NCBI GenBank assembly: GCA_029259715.1
Contig: JAJDEP010000003.1
Span: 62,001 to 126,000 of the forward strand
DNA: 64,000 bases
From: Planctomycetota bacterium
Lineage (GTDB): Bacteria; Planctomycetota; B15-G4
Reading direction: 5' to 3'
Under the pieces are notes generated by a model, which did no database searches, was not told the origin of the DNA, and saw only the letters and a program-made list of their open reading frames with translations. How positions within the stretch are numbered: the stretch's first letter is position 1; each line of letters opens with the position of its first letter. The translations under genes and the position numbers were made by a program. Below, piece after piece: positions 53,157 to 61,674 of the stretch.

Positions 53157-53924
53157 ATGGCCACGGCATCGGATCGCACCCACAGCATCGCAGTCTTCGT
53201 CGACCTCGAGAACGTCGTGATCGGATCGAAGGACGCTGGACTCGGCAAGTTCGACATCGGCGTGGTCCTGGCGCGTCTCGTCGAGAAGGGCAACATCGTC
53301 GTCAAGCGCGCCTACGCCGACTGGAGTCGCTTTCCCACCGAGAAGCGCGCGCACCACGAGGCCAGCATCGACCTGATCGACATGGCCGGCAGCAAGCTCA
53401 CCGGCAAGAACAGCGCCGACATCAAGATGGTCGTCGACGCCCTCGAACTCGGCTTCACCAAGCCGCACATCGACACCTTCGCCCTCGTCACCGGCGACAG
53501 CGATTTCTCGCCCCTGGTCAGCAAACTGCGCGAGAACGACAAGCACATCATCGGCGTGGGCGTGAAGAGCAGTACGAGCCCGCACCTGATCGAGAATTGC
53601 GACGAGTTCCTGCTCTACGACGACCTCGTGCGCAAGCCCAAGCCCCGCAAGCGCTCCGGGAGCGCGAAGGTGCCCAAGCTCAAGCAGGAGGCGTTCGACC
53701 TGCTCGCGGACGCCATCGCCGCGCTGCACCGCGAGAACAAGGAGGTCATGCAGGCCTCGCTCGTGAAGGACACGATGCGGCGCAAGCAGCCGCAGTTCAA
53801 CGAGGAGTACCACGGCTACAAGTCCTTCTCGAAGCTGCTCGAGGACGCCGAGAAGCACAAGCTCATCCGGCTCCGCAAGGACGACCGCAGCGGCACCTAC
53901 ATGGTCCAGGACGCCAGCGCCTGA
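53157..53924 (+). CDS. NYN-domain (LabA/DUF88) RNase-like protein with OST-HTH domain
   Basis: 255 residues. NYN/PIN-fold domain (about 9-160) with acidic residues in AVFVDLENV (Asp16, Glu18), NSADIKMVVDALEL and ALVTGDSDFSPLV. A basic linker (KPKPRKRSGSAK) leads to an OST-HTH/LOTUS-like RNA-binding domain (about 175-250) with LVKDTMRRKQPQFNEEYHGY and FSKLLEDAEKHKLIRL. It is probably an RNA-binding nuclease. GGGGAG lies 4 bases before the ATG, and TACACT (53107-53112) may be its -10. Confidence 0.9.
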   Translation: MATASDRTHSIAVFVDLENVVIGSKDAGLGKFDIGVVLARLVEKGNIVVKRAYADWSRFPTEKRAHHEASIDLIDMAGSKLTGKNSADIKMVVDALELGFTKPHIDTFALVTGDSDFSPLVSKLRENDKHIIGVGVKSSTSPHLIENCDEFLLYDDLVRKPKPRKRSGSAKVPKLKQEAFDLLADAIAALHRENKEVMQASLVKDTMRRKQPQFNEEYHGYKSFSKLLEDAEKHKLIRLRKDDRSGTYMVQDASA

Positions 53925-54129
53925 GGCACTATTCCCCGCCGGCGTGACCCTGCTCCCCGCCGACTGGCCCCCCCGCGGTCTCGGGATAGACTCAACCGGC
54001 ACCTCCGTGCGGCCCCGACGCCGCGCCGGAGGTCCGGCTGCCCCGGGCCCCGTGGCCCGCGCCCGGCCTTTGAGCCGAGAGACTGCGCTCGGTGAATTCG
54101 CCCGGCAACACCCTGACGGAGATGCACCT

Positions 54130-55080
54130 GTGAAGGATTCCCCCAAGTTGCTGGCGGCCTGCCTGGCCGTCGGCCTCCTCGCGGCCCCGGCCCCCGCCCT
54201 GCAGCGGCCGTCCCAACCCCCGCGCCCCACCGATGGTGAGATCGCCACCTGGGTCGCCGACGCACTGTCCGCCGGCGCCTTGCGTGATCACGAGTCGAGC
54301 CAGGCCTTGTTCGATCGCCATGGGCTGCGCCCCGACATCGACGTGGCCCAGGAAGTGAGCCTGCGGCTCGAGACCTTGCTCGGCGACGCCTTCGAGCACC
54401 GGTTCATCGCGAGTCACAATGGCATCGTCACGCTGAGAGGCCGGGTCGAGACGGAGGAACAGCGGCAGGACGCCGGCCGCGAAGCCCAGGCCGTCCCCGG
54501 CAATCACGGCGTGCACAACCTGCTCGCCGTCGGTGACGCCGACCCGCCCGACCTCGGACCCGCGACCTCGCGCCGACCCAAGGGCCCCGGCTCGGCCGGC
54601 CCGCTCGCCTTCATCACCGCGGACCTGCTCGGTGGGCGCGACATCGTCATCGACGTGAATGACGGCCTCGTCAACATCAGCGGTCTCGTGAGCAGCGCCA
54701 ACGCGCGACGCTACGTCACCACCATGGCGCGCCGCATCCCCGGCGTGCGGGCGGTGAAGAACCGAGCGCAGGTGCGCTCAGGCTCTCCCGAGGACGATCG
54801 TCGCGTCCAGCTCATCGCCTTCCGCCGCATGCAGTACGAGCCCGCGCTGCAAGACCTGGTCGCTGAGATCGACGTCGTCGCCCGGAACGGCGTCGTCACG
54901 CTCGACGGTTTCGTGCGCAGTGAGGCCGAGCGACTCACGGCCGGTGCCCTCGTCGCCGGCCTGCGTGCCGTGCTCGTCGTGGACAACAGACTCGCCATCG
55001 ACCCGAGGCTGCGCATCCCGGACCTCGACTACGAAGTCCATGGTCCCGGGCCGTACACGACGCACCTCGCCGGGAACTGA
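54130..55080 (+). CDS. Exported protein with three BON domains
   Basis: 316 residues with a signal peptide (about 1-24). BON-type repeats: ASHNGIVTLRGRVETEEQRQ (about 93-140), IDVNDGLVNISGLVSSANAR (about 170-215) and VARNGVVTLDGFVRSEAERL (about 250-300). BON domains bind phospholipid or glycan in the periplasm, as in OsmY. GTG start at 54130 with GGAG 8 bases upstream. TAGACT at 53987 is a possible -10. A strong hairpin follows its stop codon. Confidence 0.85.
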   Translation: MKDSPKLLAACLAVGLLAAPAPALQRPSQPPRPTDGEIATWVADALSAGALRDHESSQALFDRHGLRPDIDVAQEVSLRLETLLGDAFEHRFIASHNGIVTLRGRVETEEQRQDAGREAQAVPGNHGVHNLLAVGDADPPDLGPATSRRPKGPGSAGPLAFITADLLGGRDIVIDVNDGLVNISGLVSSANARRYVTTMARRIPGVRAVKNRAQVRSGSPEDDRRVQLIAFRRMQYEPALQDLVAEIDVVARNGVVTLDGFVRSEAERLTAGALVAGLRAVLVVDNRLAIDPRLRIPDLDYEVHGPGPYTTHLAGN

Positions 55081-55119
55081 TTCAGGCTCCCAGGCGCCCA
55101 TCGGACAACGATCGCGCCC

Positions 55120-55148
55120 CGCCATGTCGCGCTCCGCGCGACATGGCG
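55120..55148 (+). terminator. Perfect 13-bp hairpin after the BON gene
   Basis: CGCCATGTCGCGC (55120-55132), loop TCC, GCGCGACATGGCG (55136-55148). It starts 40 bases past the stop codon. There is no T run, so it may be a Rho-type 3' end, an mRNA stabiliser or a regulatory hairpin upstream of the pseudopilin gene. Confidence 0.6.
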
Positions 55149-55271
55149 ATCCGGGGGCTGCGTCGGCCTCGATGAGGCGTCGCGATGCCACGCACGGCAT
55201 CGATGGGCGCCATGGTCAAGCGGCCGTGTGGGTCCGGACGATAGAAGGAGACCGACCGTTCCGGAGTCCGC

Positions 55272-55832
55272 ATGCCCCGTCCCCGCCCCGCGTTCGAGGT
55301 CCACGTCGCAGCACGTGGCTTCACTCTCGTGGAGCTGCTCATCGTCGTGATCATCCTCGCGATCATTGCGGGAGTGGCCATTCCCCGGGTGAACAACGAA
55401 CGCACGGAGGCCACGGTTTCGTCCCTGATGGCGAACGTGAACCTCGTCGGCATGACCGTCGAGTACCACAAGCATCGGAGCAACGACGGCGATTGGCCGG
55501 AGGTCGTGGACACCGCCTGGTTCTCCAGCCAGCGCTACCCATACCACCCGGACCGCCCCGATGCGGTGCCCAAGGTGCAAAACGTGGACACACCCGGCGA
55601 GACGCACCCCGCCAGCAAGGTGCTCTCGGTCGCGAGCGCCGGGGCCTACTGGTACAACGCCGCCAACGGGCAGTTCCGCTCGCGTGTGCGCGACATGGGC
55701 GACGCCTCGGTGACCCTCGAGATGTACAACCGCGTCAACCAGTCGTCGCTCACGTCGCTAACGGCAACCAAGGCCCCGCCCCTCGCCGCCGTGGAGTCGG
55801 CGCTCAGCGGCGCCGAGCTGCTGGGACGCTGA
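55272..55832 (+). CDS. Type II secretion/type IV pilin-like pseudopilin
   Basis: 186 residues. A short basic leader ends in G and is cut before Phe in ARGFTLVELLIVVIILAIIA: the prepilin peptidase site with Glu5 and a 20-residue hydrophobic helix. The soluble part (about 140 residues) includes NVNLVGMTVEYHKHRSNDGD, similar to GspG-like proteins from PVC bacteria. No other secretion gene is nearby. CCGGAG lies 6 bases before the ATG. The gene is convergent with the anti-sigma gene, 6 bases apart. Confidence 0.88.
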   Translation: MPRPRPAFEVHVAARGFTLVELLIVVIILAIIAGVAIPRVNNERTEATVSSLMANVNLVGMTVEYHKHRSNDGDWPEVVDTAWFSSQRYPYHPDRPDAVPKVQNVDTPGETHPASKVLSVASAGAYWYNAANGQFRSRVRDMGDASVTLEMYNRVNQSSLTSLTATKAPPLAAVESALSGAELLGR

Positions 55833-55838
55833 CGCCGA

Positions 55839-56597
55839 CTAGAGCGAGGCGAACACCGCCAGCGGCGGCGGCTCGTGGCCCGTGTGCCAGACGTGGGTGA
55901 CGAGAACATCGTCGCCGGCGAGCGACTGGGCCCGCAACCCGTCCTCCTCCGCCGAGCCCTTCTGCAGCGCCTTCTGCCACTCGCTCGGCAGCGCGTCGAC
56001 GCGATCGCGGCGCATCACGAACAGCGACGTGGGCGTCCCGCAGCAGCGCAACTGCACGGAGGCCGCCGGCTGCCCCAGCAAACGCTCCTCACGCGCGCCC
56101 ACCAGCTCGATGGGGTGCCCTTCAATCGTGCTCGGGATCGCGGCCGCCAGCACCCCGAGGCTGCGCTGCTCGAGGAATGCATCGATGGCTTCGCGCTCGG
56201 GCCCGACGATGTCCGCTGCGCTCACGTCGGCGCGCTCGTCGCCCATGGCGAGCGCGCGGTGGGCACGCATCATCTCGTGCAGGAGCCCATCCTGGTGAGG
56301 CTCGCTCTTGAGCAACAACGACAATGCCGCCACGAGGACCGCTGCAGCCGCCGCCCAACGCCACCAGGGCGTGACCGGTCGACCGAGGGAGTCCAGCAGG
56401 CTCTCCCACTCCTCCTCGGGCATCGTCGCCTCCCGGAGCAGCGCGCCCGTGCGACGCTCGAGGCGGTCTTCGGCATCGAAGCGTTCGCGGCACACGTCGC
56501 ACCCGTCGAGGTGCTCGCTCACCGCATCGGTGACGTGGGTCTCGAGCTCGGAGTCGAGGTAGACCATCATGAGTCTGCGGGCTTGCTGGCACTTCAT
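55839..56597 (-). CDS. Membrane-bound anti-sigma factor with zinc-finger (ZAS) motif
   Basis: 252 residues. N-terminal ZAS domain with Cys3 and H29-x3-C33-x2-C36 (EHLDGCDVC), a linker, one membrane helix (about 79-98, WAAAAAVLVAALSLLL) and an extracytoplasmic domain of about 150 residues that includes a CC pair in QLRCCGTPTSLF, perhaps a redox sensor. It overlaps the ECF sigma stop codon (ATGA), so it surely controls that sigma factor. Confidence 0.9.
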   Translation of the reverse strand: MKCQQARRLMMVYLDSELETHVTDAVSEHLDGCDVCRERFDAEDRLERRTGALLREATMPEEEWESLLDSLGRPVTPWWRWAAAAAVLVAALSLLLKSEPHQDGLLHEMMRAHRALAMGDERADVSAADIVGPEREAIDAFLEQRSLGVLAAAIPSTIEGHPIELVGAREERLLGQPAASVQLRCCGTPTSLFVMRRDRVDALPSEWQKALQKGSAEEDGLRAQSLAGDDVLVTHVWHTGHEPPPLAVFASL

Positions 56598-57157
56598 GCC
56601 GAGGTCCTCGCGAAGCCAGTTTCGCGGACATAGTCGGCCAGCGTCTCGCGCAGGCGCGTACGGGCTCTGAAGAGGTGGCTCATGACGGTCCCCATGGGGA
56701 TGTCGAGGAACTGGGCGATCTCACGGTAGCTGAAGGCCTCCACGGCCCTGAGCAGGAACACCATGCGCTCGTGCGTGGGCAACGACTTGACGGCCCGCTT
56801 GATCGAATCGGGGACGCGGTCGAGGTAGTCGTCGACGTTCTCGAGGATGTTCTCGTAGGCGTCCTCCCGCTCGAGTGCGGCGACGAGATCGAGGTCCTCG
56901 GTGCCGGCGCGCCGGGACAGGGCGCGTCGCGTCTGACTGTTGCTGTTCAGGATGACGTTGATCAGGATCCGGAACACCCAGGCCTTGAAGGACGTGCCCG
57001 GCGTGAACACGTCGAACTTGCGGTAGGCCGTCATGACCGCGTCCTGCAGGCAGTCCTCGGCGGCGGAGCGGTCCCAGCACTGCCGCTGGGCGAAGCGCCA
57101 CAGGCCATCGCGCTCGGGCTCCAGCAGCGCCGTGAACTCGTCGTGTCGGTGCGTCAT
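56594..57157 (-). CDS. ECF-type RNA polymerase sigma factor
   Basis: 187 residues: sigma region 2 (about 15-85, DRSAAEDCLQDAVMTAYRKF and FKAWVFRILINVIL) and region 4 (about 125-178, LPTHERMVFLLRAVEAFSYR, then GTVMSHLFRARTRLRE). It directs transcription in answer to an envelope signal, held inactive by the anti-sigma encoded next. Start at 57157 (MTHRHDEF). The 206-base divergent gap to the SDR gene (57158-57363) should hold its promoter, but I could not identify one with confidence. Confidence 0.93.
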   Translation of the reverse strand: MTHRHDEFTALLEPERDGLWRFAQRQCWDRSAAEDCLQDAVMTAYRKFDVFTPGTSFKAWVFRILINVILNSNSQTRRALSRRAGTEDLDLVAALEREDAYENILENVDDYLDRVPDSIKRAVKSLPTHERMVFLLRAVEAFSYREIAQFLDIPMGTVMSHLFRARTRLRETLADYVRETGFARTSA

Positions 57158-57363
57158 GAATGGCCGTTGGGGTGGCAGAGGGCGACGGACTTCGGTCGAA
57201 CGTCTTATCCCATGTCGCCGGTCGCCCGTGTCTATTGCCGATATGTCGCCCAGGGTACGGCGGAAGCTCGCGCTTCTCTCCCCTCCCGGCTGCTGGCAGG
57301 CCTGCCGCTCAACGGCTAGGGTCGCGCCCCCGCGGCACATCCGGAGGTCGGAGAGCGAACGCC

Positions 57364-58212
57364 ATGGACCTGGGGCTGAAAGACAAGGTCATCTTCGTGA
57401 CGGGCGCTTCAGGCGGCATCGGGCGCGCCCTGGCCCAACGCTTCGCCGAAGAGGGGGCCCGCCTGGCCCTCGTCGGCCACACCCAGACCGGCCCCCTCGA
57501 TGCGTGGGTCCGGGATCAGACCTGGGCCGAGCGCGCCCTCGTCCGAGGTGCGGACGTCGCCGACCCCGAGGCGGTCGAGTCGGCGGTGGCTGCGTGCGTC
57601 GAGCGTTTCGGCCGCATCGACACCTGCATCGCCTGCGCCGGCATCTGGCCGCGGGACGACCGGCTCCTGCACGAGCTGCCCGTCGAGCGTCTGCGCCGGA
57701 CCGTTGAAGTGAACCTGCTCGGCGCCACCTGGACCGCCCGCGCCTTCTTCGCCGCCATCCAGCGCTCCGGCCCCCGGTCGGACGGGCACGGCGCCAACTT
57801 GATCTTCATCGGCTCGACGGCCGGCCGCTTCGGCGAGCGGGGCCACGCCGACTACGCTGCCAGCAAGGCCGGGCTGGTGGGCCTGCTGCGGACCCTGAAG
57901 AACGAGATCGTGCAGCTCGACCCGCGCGGCCGCGTGAACCTGATCGAACCGGGGTGGACCGTCACCCACATGGCACGACCGGCGCTCGACGAGCCCGGCA
58001 GCGTCGAGCAGGTGGTCGCGACGATGCCCCTGCGGCAGTTGGGTCGGGCGTCCGATGTGGCCGCCACGGCGGCCTGGCTGGCCTCGCCCCTGGCGGCCCG
58101 CCACGTGAGCGGTCAGGTCGTGACGGTGGCCGGAGGCATGGAGGGCCGCAAGCTCTGGTCCGACGGCGACATCGACGGTCAGGGCATCCGTGCAGAGGCC
58201 CGATCGGACTGA
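57364..58212 (+). CDS. Short-chain dehydrogenase/reductase
   Basis: 282 residues of the classical SDR type: TGASGGIGRAL (about 13-23), the NNAG equivalent IACAGIW, catalytic Ser in IGSTAGRF and YAASKAG. The NAD(P) preference is not clear. The substrate is unknown. A GGAG-containing leader precedes the ATG at 57364. It is divergent from the ECF sigma gene and upstream of the secreted VCBS protein gene. Confidence 0.9.
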   Translation: MDLGLKDKVIFVTGASGGIGRALAQRFAEEGARLALVGHTQTGPLDAWVRDQTWAERALVRGADVADPEAVESAVAACVERFGRIDTCIACAGIWPRDDRLLHELPVERLRRTVEVNLLGATWTARAFFAAIQRSGPRSDGHGANLIFIGSTAGRFGERGHADYAASKAGLVGLLRTLKNEIVQLDPRGRVNLIEPGWTVTHMARPALDEPGSVEQVVATMPLRQLGRASDVAATAAWLASPLAARHVSGQVVTVAGGMEGRKLWSDGDIDGQGIRAEARSD

Positions 58213-58217
58213 AGCGT

Positions 58218-58235
58218 CGATTCAGACCTGAATCG
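58218..58235. promoter_or_regulatory. 18-bp inverted repeat after the SDR gene
   Basis: CGATTCAG-AC-CTGAATCG, perfect arms with a 2-base centre, 6 bases past the SDR stop and 16 bases before the -35 box of the next gene. It may be an operator or a terminator; the 2-base centre favours protein binding. Confidence 0.55.
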
Positions 58236-58250
58236 AGCCTCTCGCCTCGG

Positions 58251-58279
58251 TTGTGAGGTCTGCAGACCCGGCCTAGAAT
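58251..58279 (+). promoter_or_regulatory. Promoter of the VCBS protein gene with a palindromic spacer
   Basis: -35 TTGTGA (58251-58256), 17-base spacer, -10 TAGAAT (58274-58279). The first 12 bases of the spacer, GGTCTGCAGACC (58257-58268), form a perfect palindrome, so a dimeric regulator could sit between the two boxes. Confidence 0.68.
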
Positions 58280-58369
58280 GATCGGGCCGTCCCTGGTCGT
58301 CCCCCGAGACTCATTCCCTGGCGACCAGCCTCTCCTCCGAGGCCCTTGGCGGCCGAAAGAAACATCGAG

Positions 58370-61300
58370 ATGCTCCATCCTCGACTCATGACCCGAATTC
58401 TGCGGTGGACAGCCTCCGCGGCCCTTCTGGCGGGATCGCTGACGCCGGTCGCGGCCCAGCGTGCGGCGCCCCTCCCCGTGGGGGTCAACGAGGTCGGGGC
58501 GCTGACCCACCTCCCGCAGGAAGGCATCACGCTGTTCGGCGACGAGCCGATGCACATCGCGCCGCCCTTCGCGGATTGGTTCGGAATCCACTTCGACGGT
58601 CCGCTGGGCCCCACCGAGATGGTCGGCAGCGGCACCACCCCCGATTGGGCCGGGCGACTGCCGGTGCGCGTCAAGGACCACGCCGCAGACGGCCGCGCCG
58701 CCGTCGCCGTCACCATGGCGGGCCCGCTCGAGGTGCGGCACGAGTACTGGTCGCCGCAAGGCAGCGACACCTTCATCCTCACGGTGATCCTCAAGAACCG
58801 CGGCGCCGAGCCGTTGCGCAACATCACCTACACGCGCGAGTGGATGGGCGCCGACAGCAGCGGCTTCCGTCACCCCCGGGCCATCTCCGGACTGCGCGAG
58901 ACACCGCAGAACCTCGCGGGGCTCACGTGGAACGTGAAGGACCTCAGCTGGAAGATGTCGGCCGGCCGGACCTTCGTGTTCGGTGTGGGCGCCCAGCCGC
59001 CGGCGCAGAGCGGCGGTCCGCCGCCCCTCGACGTGATGCTCGCCCTCTGGACCAACCAGGACTGGCCCCAGGGCCTCGACATGGGCGCGACCAACGGCGT
59101 GTCGTTCGCCGACTACGACGCCGACGGCTGGGTCGACCTCTACACCAACGAGGCCGGCCTGTTCTGGCGCAACGTCAACGGGCAGACCTGGCAGCTCGGG
59201 GCCGACCTGAACGCCTTGATGGGCCCGGCCCTGATCCGCTACGGATCGTCGATCGCCGATTACGACAACGACGGCCTGCCGGACATCGCCACCGAACCGC
59301 GTAACGTCGGTGTGGGCCTCGACCGCTGCCTGCATCTGCTCAAGAACCTCGGAGGCGGAGCGTTCCAGGACCTCGCCGGCGACCCCACCATCGTCGCGGC
59401 CGGGACCTGCAACCTCGACACCGAGACCTTTGCCTGGGGCGATGTCGACGGCGACGGCCACCTCGACCTGCTGGTCCCCATCTACCCGGCGTGGGCCGTG
59501 TTCCCCGGGCCGGGCAACATGTTCCTGCACGCCGAGGGCACCAACGCGGCCGGATTCTCCAAGCTCGTCGACCGGACCGTGAGCTCCGGCCTCGGCAACC
59601 CGGTCAACACGTCGCGCCCGGAAGGCGCGCAGATGTGCGACTACGACGGTGACGGCGACCTCGACATCTTCTCGAACGGGACGCTCTACCAGAACATCTC
59701 GACGCTCAAGAACCCGGTCTTCCTCGACCTCTCCGACACCGCCGGTGTGCAGTTCCGTGACTGGCTCGACGAGGGCGTGCTCTTCGCCGACTTCGACCTC
59801 GACGGCGACCAGGACCTGTTCGTGTCGTATCTCGACTCCGCCGTCGGCAACCGCATCTACGGCAACAAGGGCGACGGCTCGTTCGAGCTGCTCCCCGAGG
59901 ACACCATCGTCAACTGGTTCACCGGCCTCGGCCTGGGACTCTCGGCCGCGGACTGGGACAACGACGGCGACATCGACCTGACCACACGCAGCGTCTTCCG
60001 TCGCAACATGTTCGTCGAGACCGGCACCGCTGAGTATGTCCCCGCGTTTCACGATATGGACCTCAGCCACCTGACCTCGGCCACGCCCGCCTGGGCCGAC
60101 TGGGACAAGGACGGCGACCTCGATTCGGCCATCGGCAACTGGGTCGACATCGGTCACTTCTATGACAACGAGCTGTACGACGGCACGACACCCGCTGCCG
60201 ACAAGCGCCACGTGCGGGTGCGCGCGCTGCGCGACTCGGCCTCGGTGCCGGGTGGTCTCGAGACCGAGTACGGCGCCCTCGTGGAGATCCGTGTCGCCGG
60301 CGAGGAGTCCACGACCTTGCGCCGCCGCTCCTTCCTCGCGAGCGGGCACGGCTACCTCAACCAGTCCGAGTACACCGCCCATTTCGCGCTGCCGGAGGAT
60401 CCGACCCCCGGCGACCCGGGGAGCGACGTCGAATTCGAGGTCGTCGTCGACTTCCCCAGCCTCCCGCAACAGGGCCTCTGGCGCATCGATGGCCGCGTGA
60501 ACCCCGCCCTGGCCGACATCGACCTGGCCACCCTCACCGACCGGGAGATCACCGTCTTCCGCAGCGGCAAGGTCATCGTCGACGGCGTCACCACCGAACC
60601 GCTGCCCAACGCCTGGCCGCAACTCACCACGACCAACGGCGGCCTGGATCTCCCGGCGCCCGGCGTCCCCCTCCCCGCCCCGACGGCCTCGCCGCAGTCG
60701 GGCTGGTGGATCGGCGTGCAGTTGCGCACCAAGCCCAACAGCCCCGGGATCACGCTGCGCGAGCTCGTCATCGACGGTCAACTCGACACCAACCTCGCGA
60801 ACTGCGGAGGCGTCGACTTCAACGTGGGCGTGTGGGACATTTCCTCGCTCAGCCCGACCCTCATCAACACCTCGCGCATCGACGCGGTCACGTCACCGGA
60901 CAACGACCGGACCTTCATCCCCATCGACGTGCGCCTGCAACCGAACAAGCGCTACCGCATCATCGCCAAGGTGACCGAATTCCGTGACCAGCCGCTGGTC
61001 GATGACGGCGGCAGCGGCCCCCTCTTGCTGGCCGGCGGCTTTGCCTATCAGGACTCGACCCCGTGCAGCGGCGTTGAGGTCCTGTCCGCCCCGACCAATG
61101 GCGCGTCGGTCCCCATGGCCCTGCGCTGGGCCCGGACGACGCCCACCGCTTGGGAGGACGTCGGCTTCGCGCTCGACGGGACCTTCGGACCGCCCACACT
61201 GACCGGCACCGGCTCGCTCTCTCCGAGCACGCCCCTGGAGTTGTCCATCGACAACGGCCTGCCCAGCGCCTCCACGATCCTGTTCGTGGGCCTGAGCGAG

Positions 61301-61516
61301 ATCAACGCTGCGGCCTATGGCGGGGTCTTGGTCCCGTCGCCCGACATCCTCTTCGTCGGCCTGCCCCTCGATGGAACCGGGCACTTCAGCCTCCCCGCGG
61401 TCTGGCCGCCGGGCGTGCCCTCGGGGTTCCAGGTTTCCCTCCAGGCCTGGTTCTCGGATCCGGGCGGGGCCTTCGGATTCGCGGCCACCAACGGCCTGCG
61501 CGGCACGACACCCTAG
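58370..61516 (+). CDS. Secreted VCBS/FG-GAP and ASPIC-UnbV repeat protein
   Basis: 1048 residues. A signal peptide ends near VAAQ. The central beta-propeller has seven calcium loops (DYDADGWVD, DYDNDGLPD, DVDGDGHLD, DYDGDGDLD, DFDLDGDQD, DWDNDGDID, DWDKDGDLD). An ASPIC/UnbV-like domain follows (about 615-690). The last 110 residues (from LTGTGSLSPSTPLELSIDNG to FGFAATNGLRGTTP) form a separate beta-rich domain of a type I remember from secreted proteins of some Planctomycetota, perhaps an outer-surface sorting domain. Starts at 58370 or 58388 are both possible. Confidence 0.85.
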   Translation: MLHPRLMTRILRWTASAALLAGSLTPVAAQRAAPLPVGVNEVGALTHLPQEGITLFGDEPMHIAPPFADWFGIHFDGPLGPTEMVGSGTTPDWAGRLPVRVKDHAADGRAAVAVTMAGPLEVRHEYWSPQGSDTFILTVILKNRGAEPLRNITYTREWMGADSSGFRHPRAISGLRETPQNLAGLTWNVKDLSWKMSAGRTFVFGVGAQPPAQSGGPPPLDVMLALWTNQDWPQGLDMGATNGVSFADYDADGWVDLYTNEAGLFWRNVNGQTWQLGADLNALMGPALIRYGSSIADYDNDGLPDIATEPRNVGVGLDRCLHLLKNLGGGAFQDLAGDPTIVAAGTCNLDTETFAWGDVDGDGHLDLLVPIYPAWAVFPGPGNMFLHAEGTNAAGFSKLVDRTVSSGLGNPVNTSRPEGAQMCDYDGDGDLDIFSNGTLYQNISTLKNPVFLDLSDTAGVQFRDWLDEGVLFADFDLDGDQDLFVSYLDSAVGNRIYGNKGDGSFELLPEDTIVNWFTGLGLGLSAADWDNDGDIDLTTRSVFRRNMFVETGTAEYVPAFHDMDLSHLTSATPAWADWDKDGDLDSAIGNWVDIGHFYDNELYDGTTPAADKRHVRVRALRDSASVPGGLETEYGALVEIRVAGEESTTLRRRSFLASGHGYLNQSEYTAHFALPEDPTPGDPGSDVEFEVVVDFPSLPQQGLWRIDGRVNPALADIDLATLTDREITVFRSGKVIVDGVTTEPLPNAWPQLTTTNGGLDLPAPGVPLPAPTASPQSGWWIGVQLRTKPNSPGITLRELVIDGQLDTNLANCGGVDFNVGVWDISSLSPTLINTSRIDAVTSPDNDRTFIPIDVRLQPNKRYRIIAKVTEFRDQPLVDDGGSGPLLLAGGFAYQDSTPCSGVEVLSAPTNGASVPMALRWARTTPTAWEDVGFALDGTFGPPTLTGTGSLSPSTPLELSIDNGLPSASTILFVGLSEINAAAYGGVLVPSPDILFVGLPLDGTGHFSLPAVWPPGVPSGFQVSLQAWFSDPGGAFGFAATNGLRGTTP

Positions 61517-61674
61517 TCACAGCGCCGGGGTGCCGCCGCGCTCCCGGACGCCATCGTCTTCCGGGCGTCGCAGGACCAGCGCTCCCTACCTGTCACGTCC
61601 GGGGCCCCGGTCGATAGGCTGTGCGGAAGGGCGGGCGCCGGATCGCCCTCGTCGCCTCCCTCGGGGGACTCACC

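Noticed and set aside
57962..60781. 939-codon open frame on the minus strand opposite the VCBS gene
   Set aside because: High-GC antisense frames stay open by codon bias; the plus strand encodes clear calcium-loop repeats. The translation is Val/Gly/Glu/Asp-rich with no domain.
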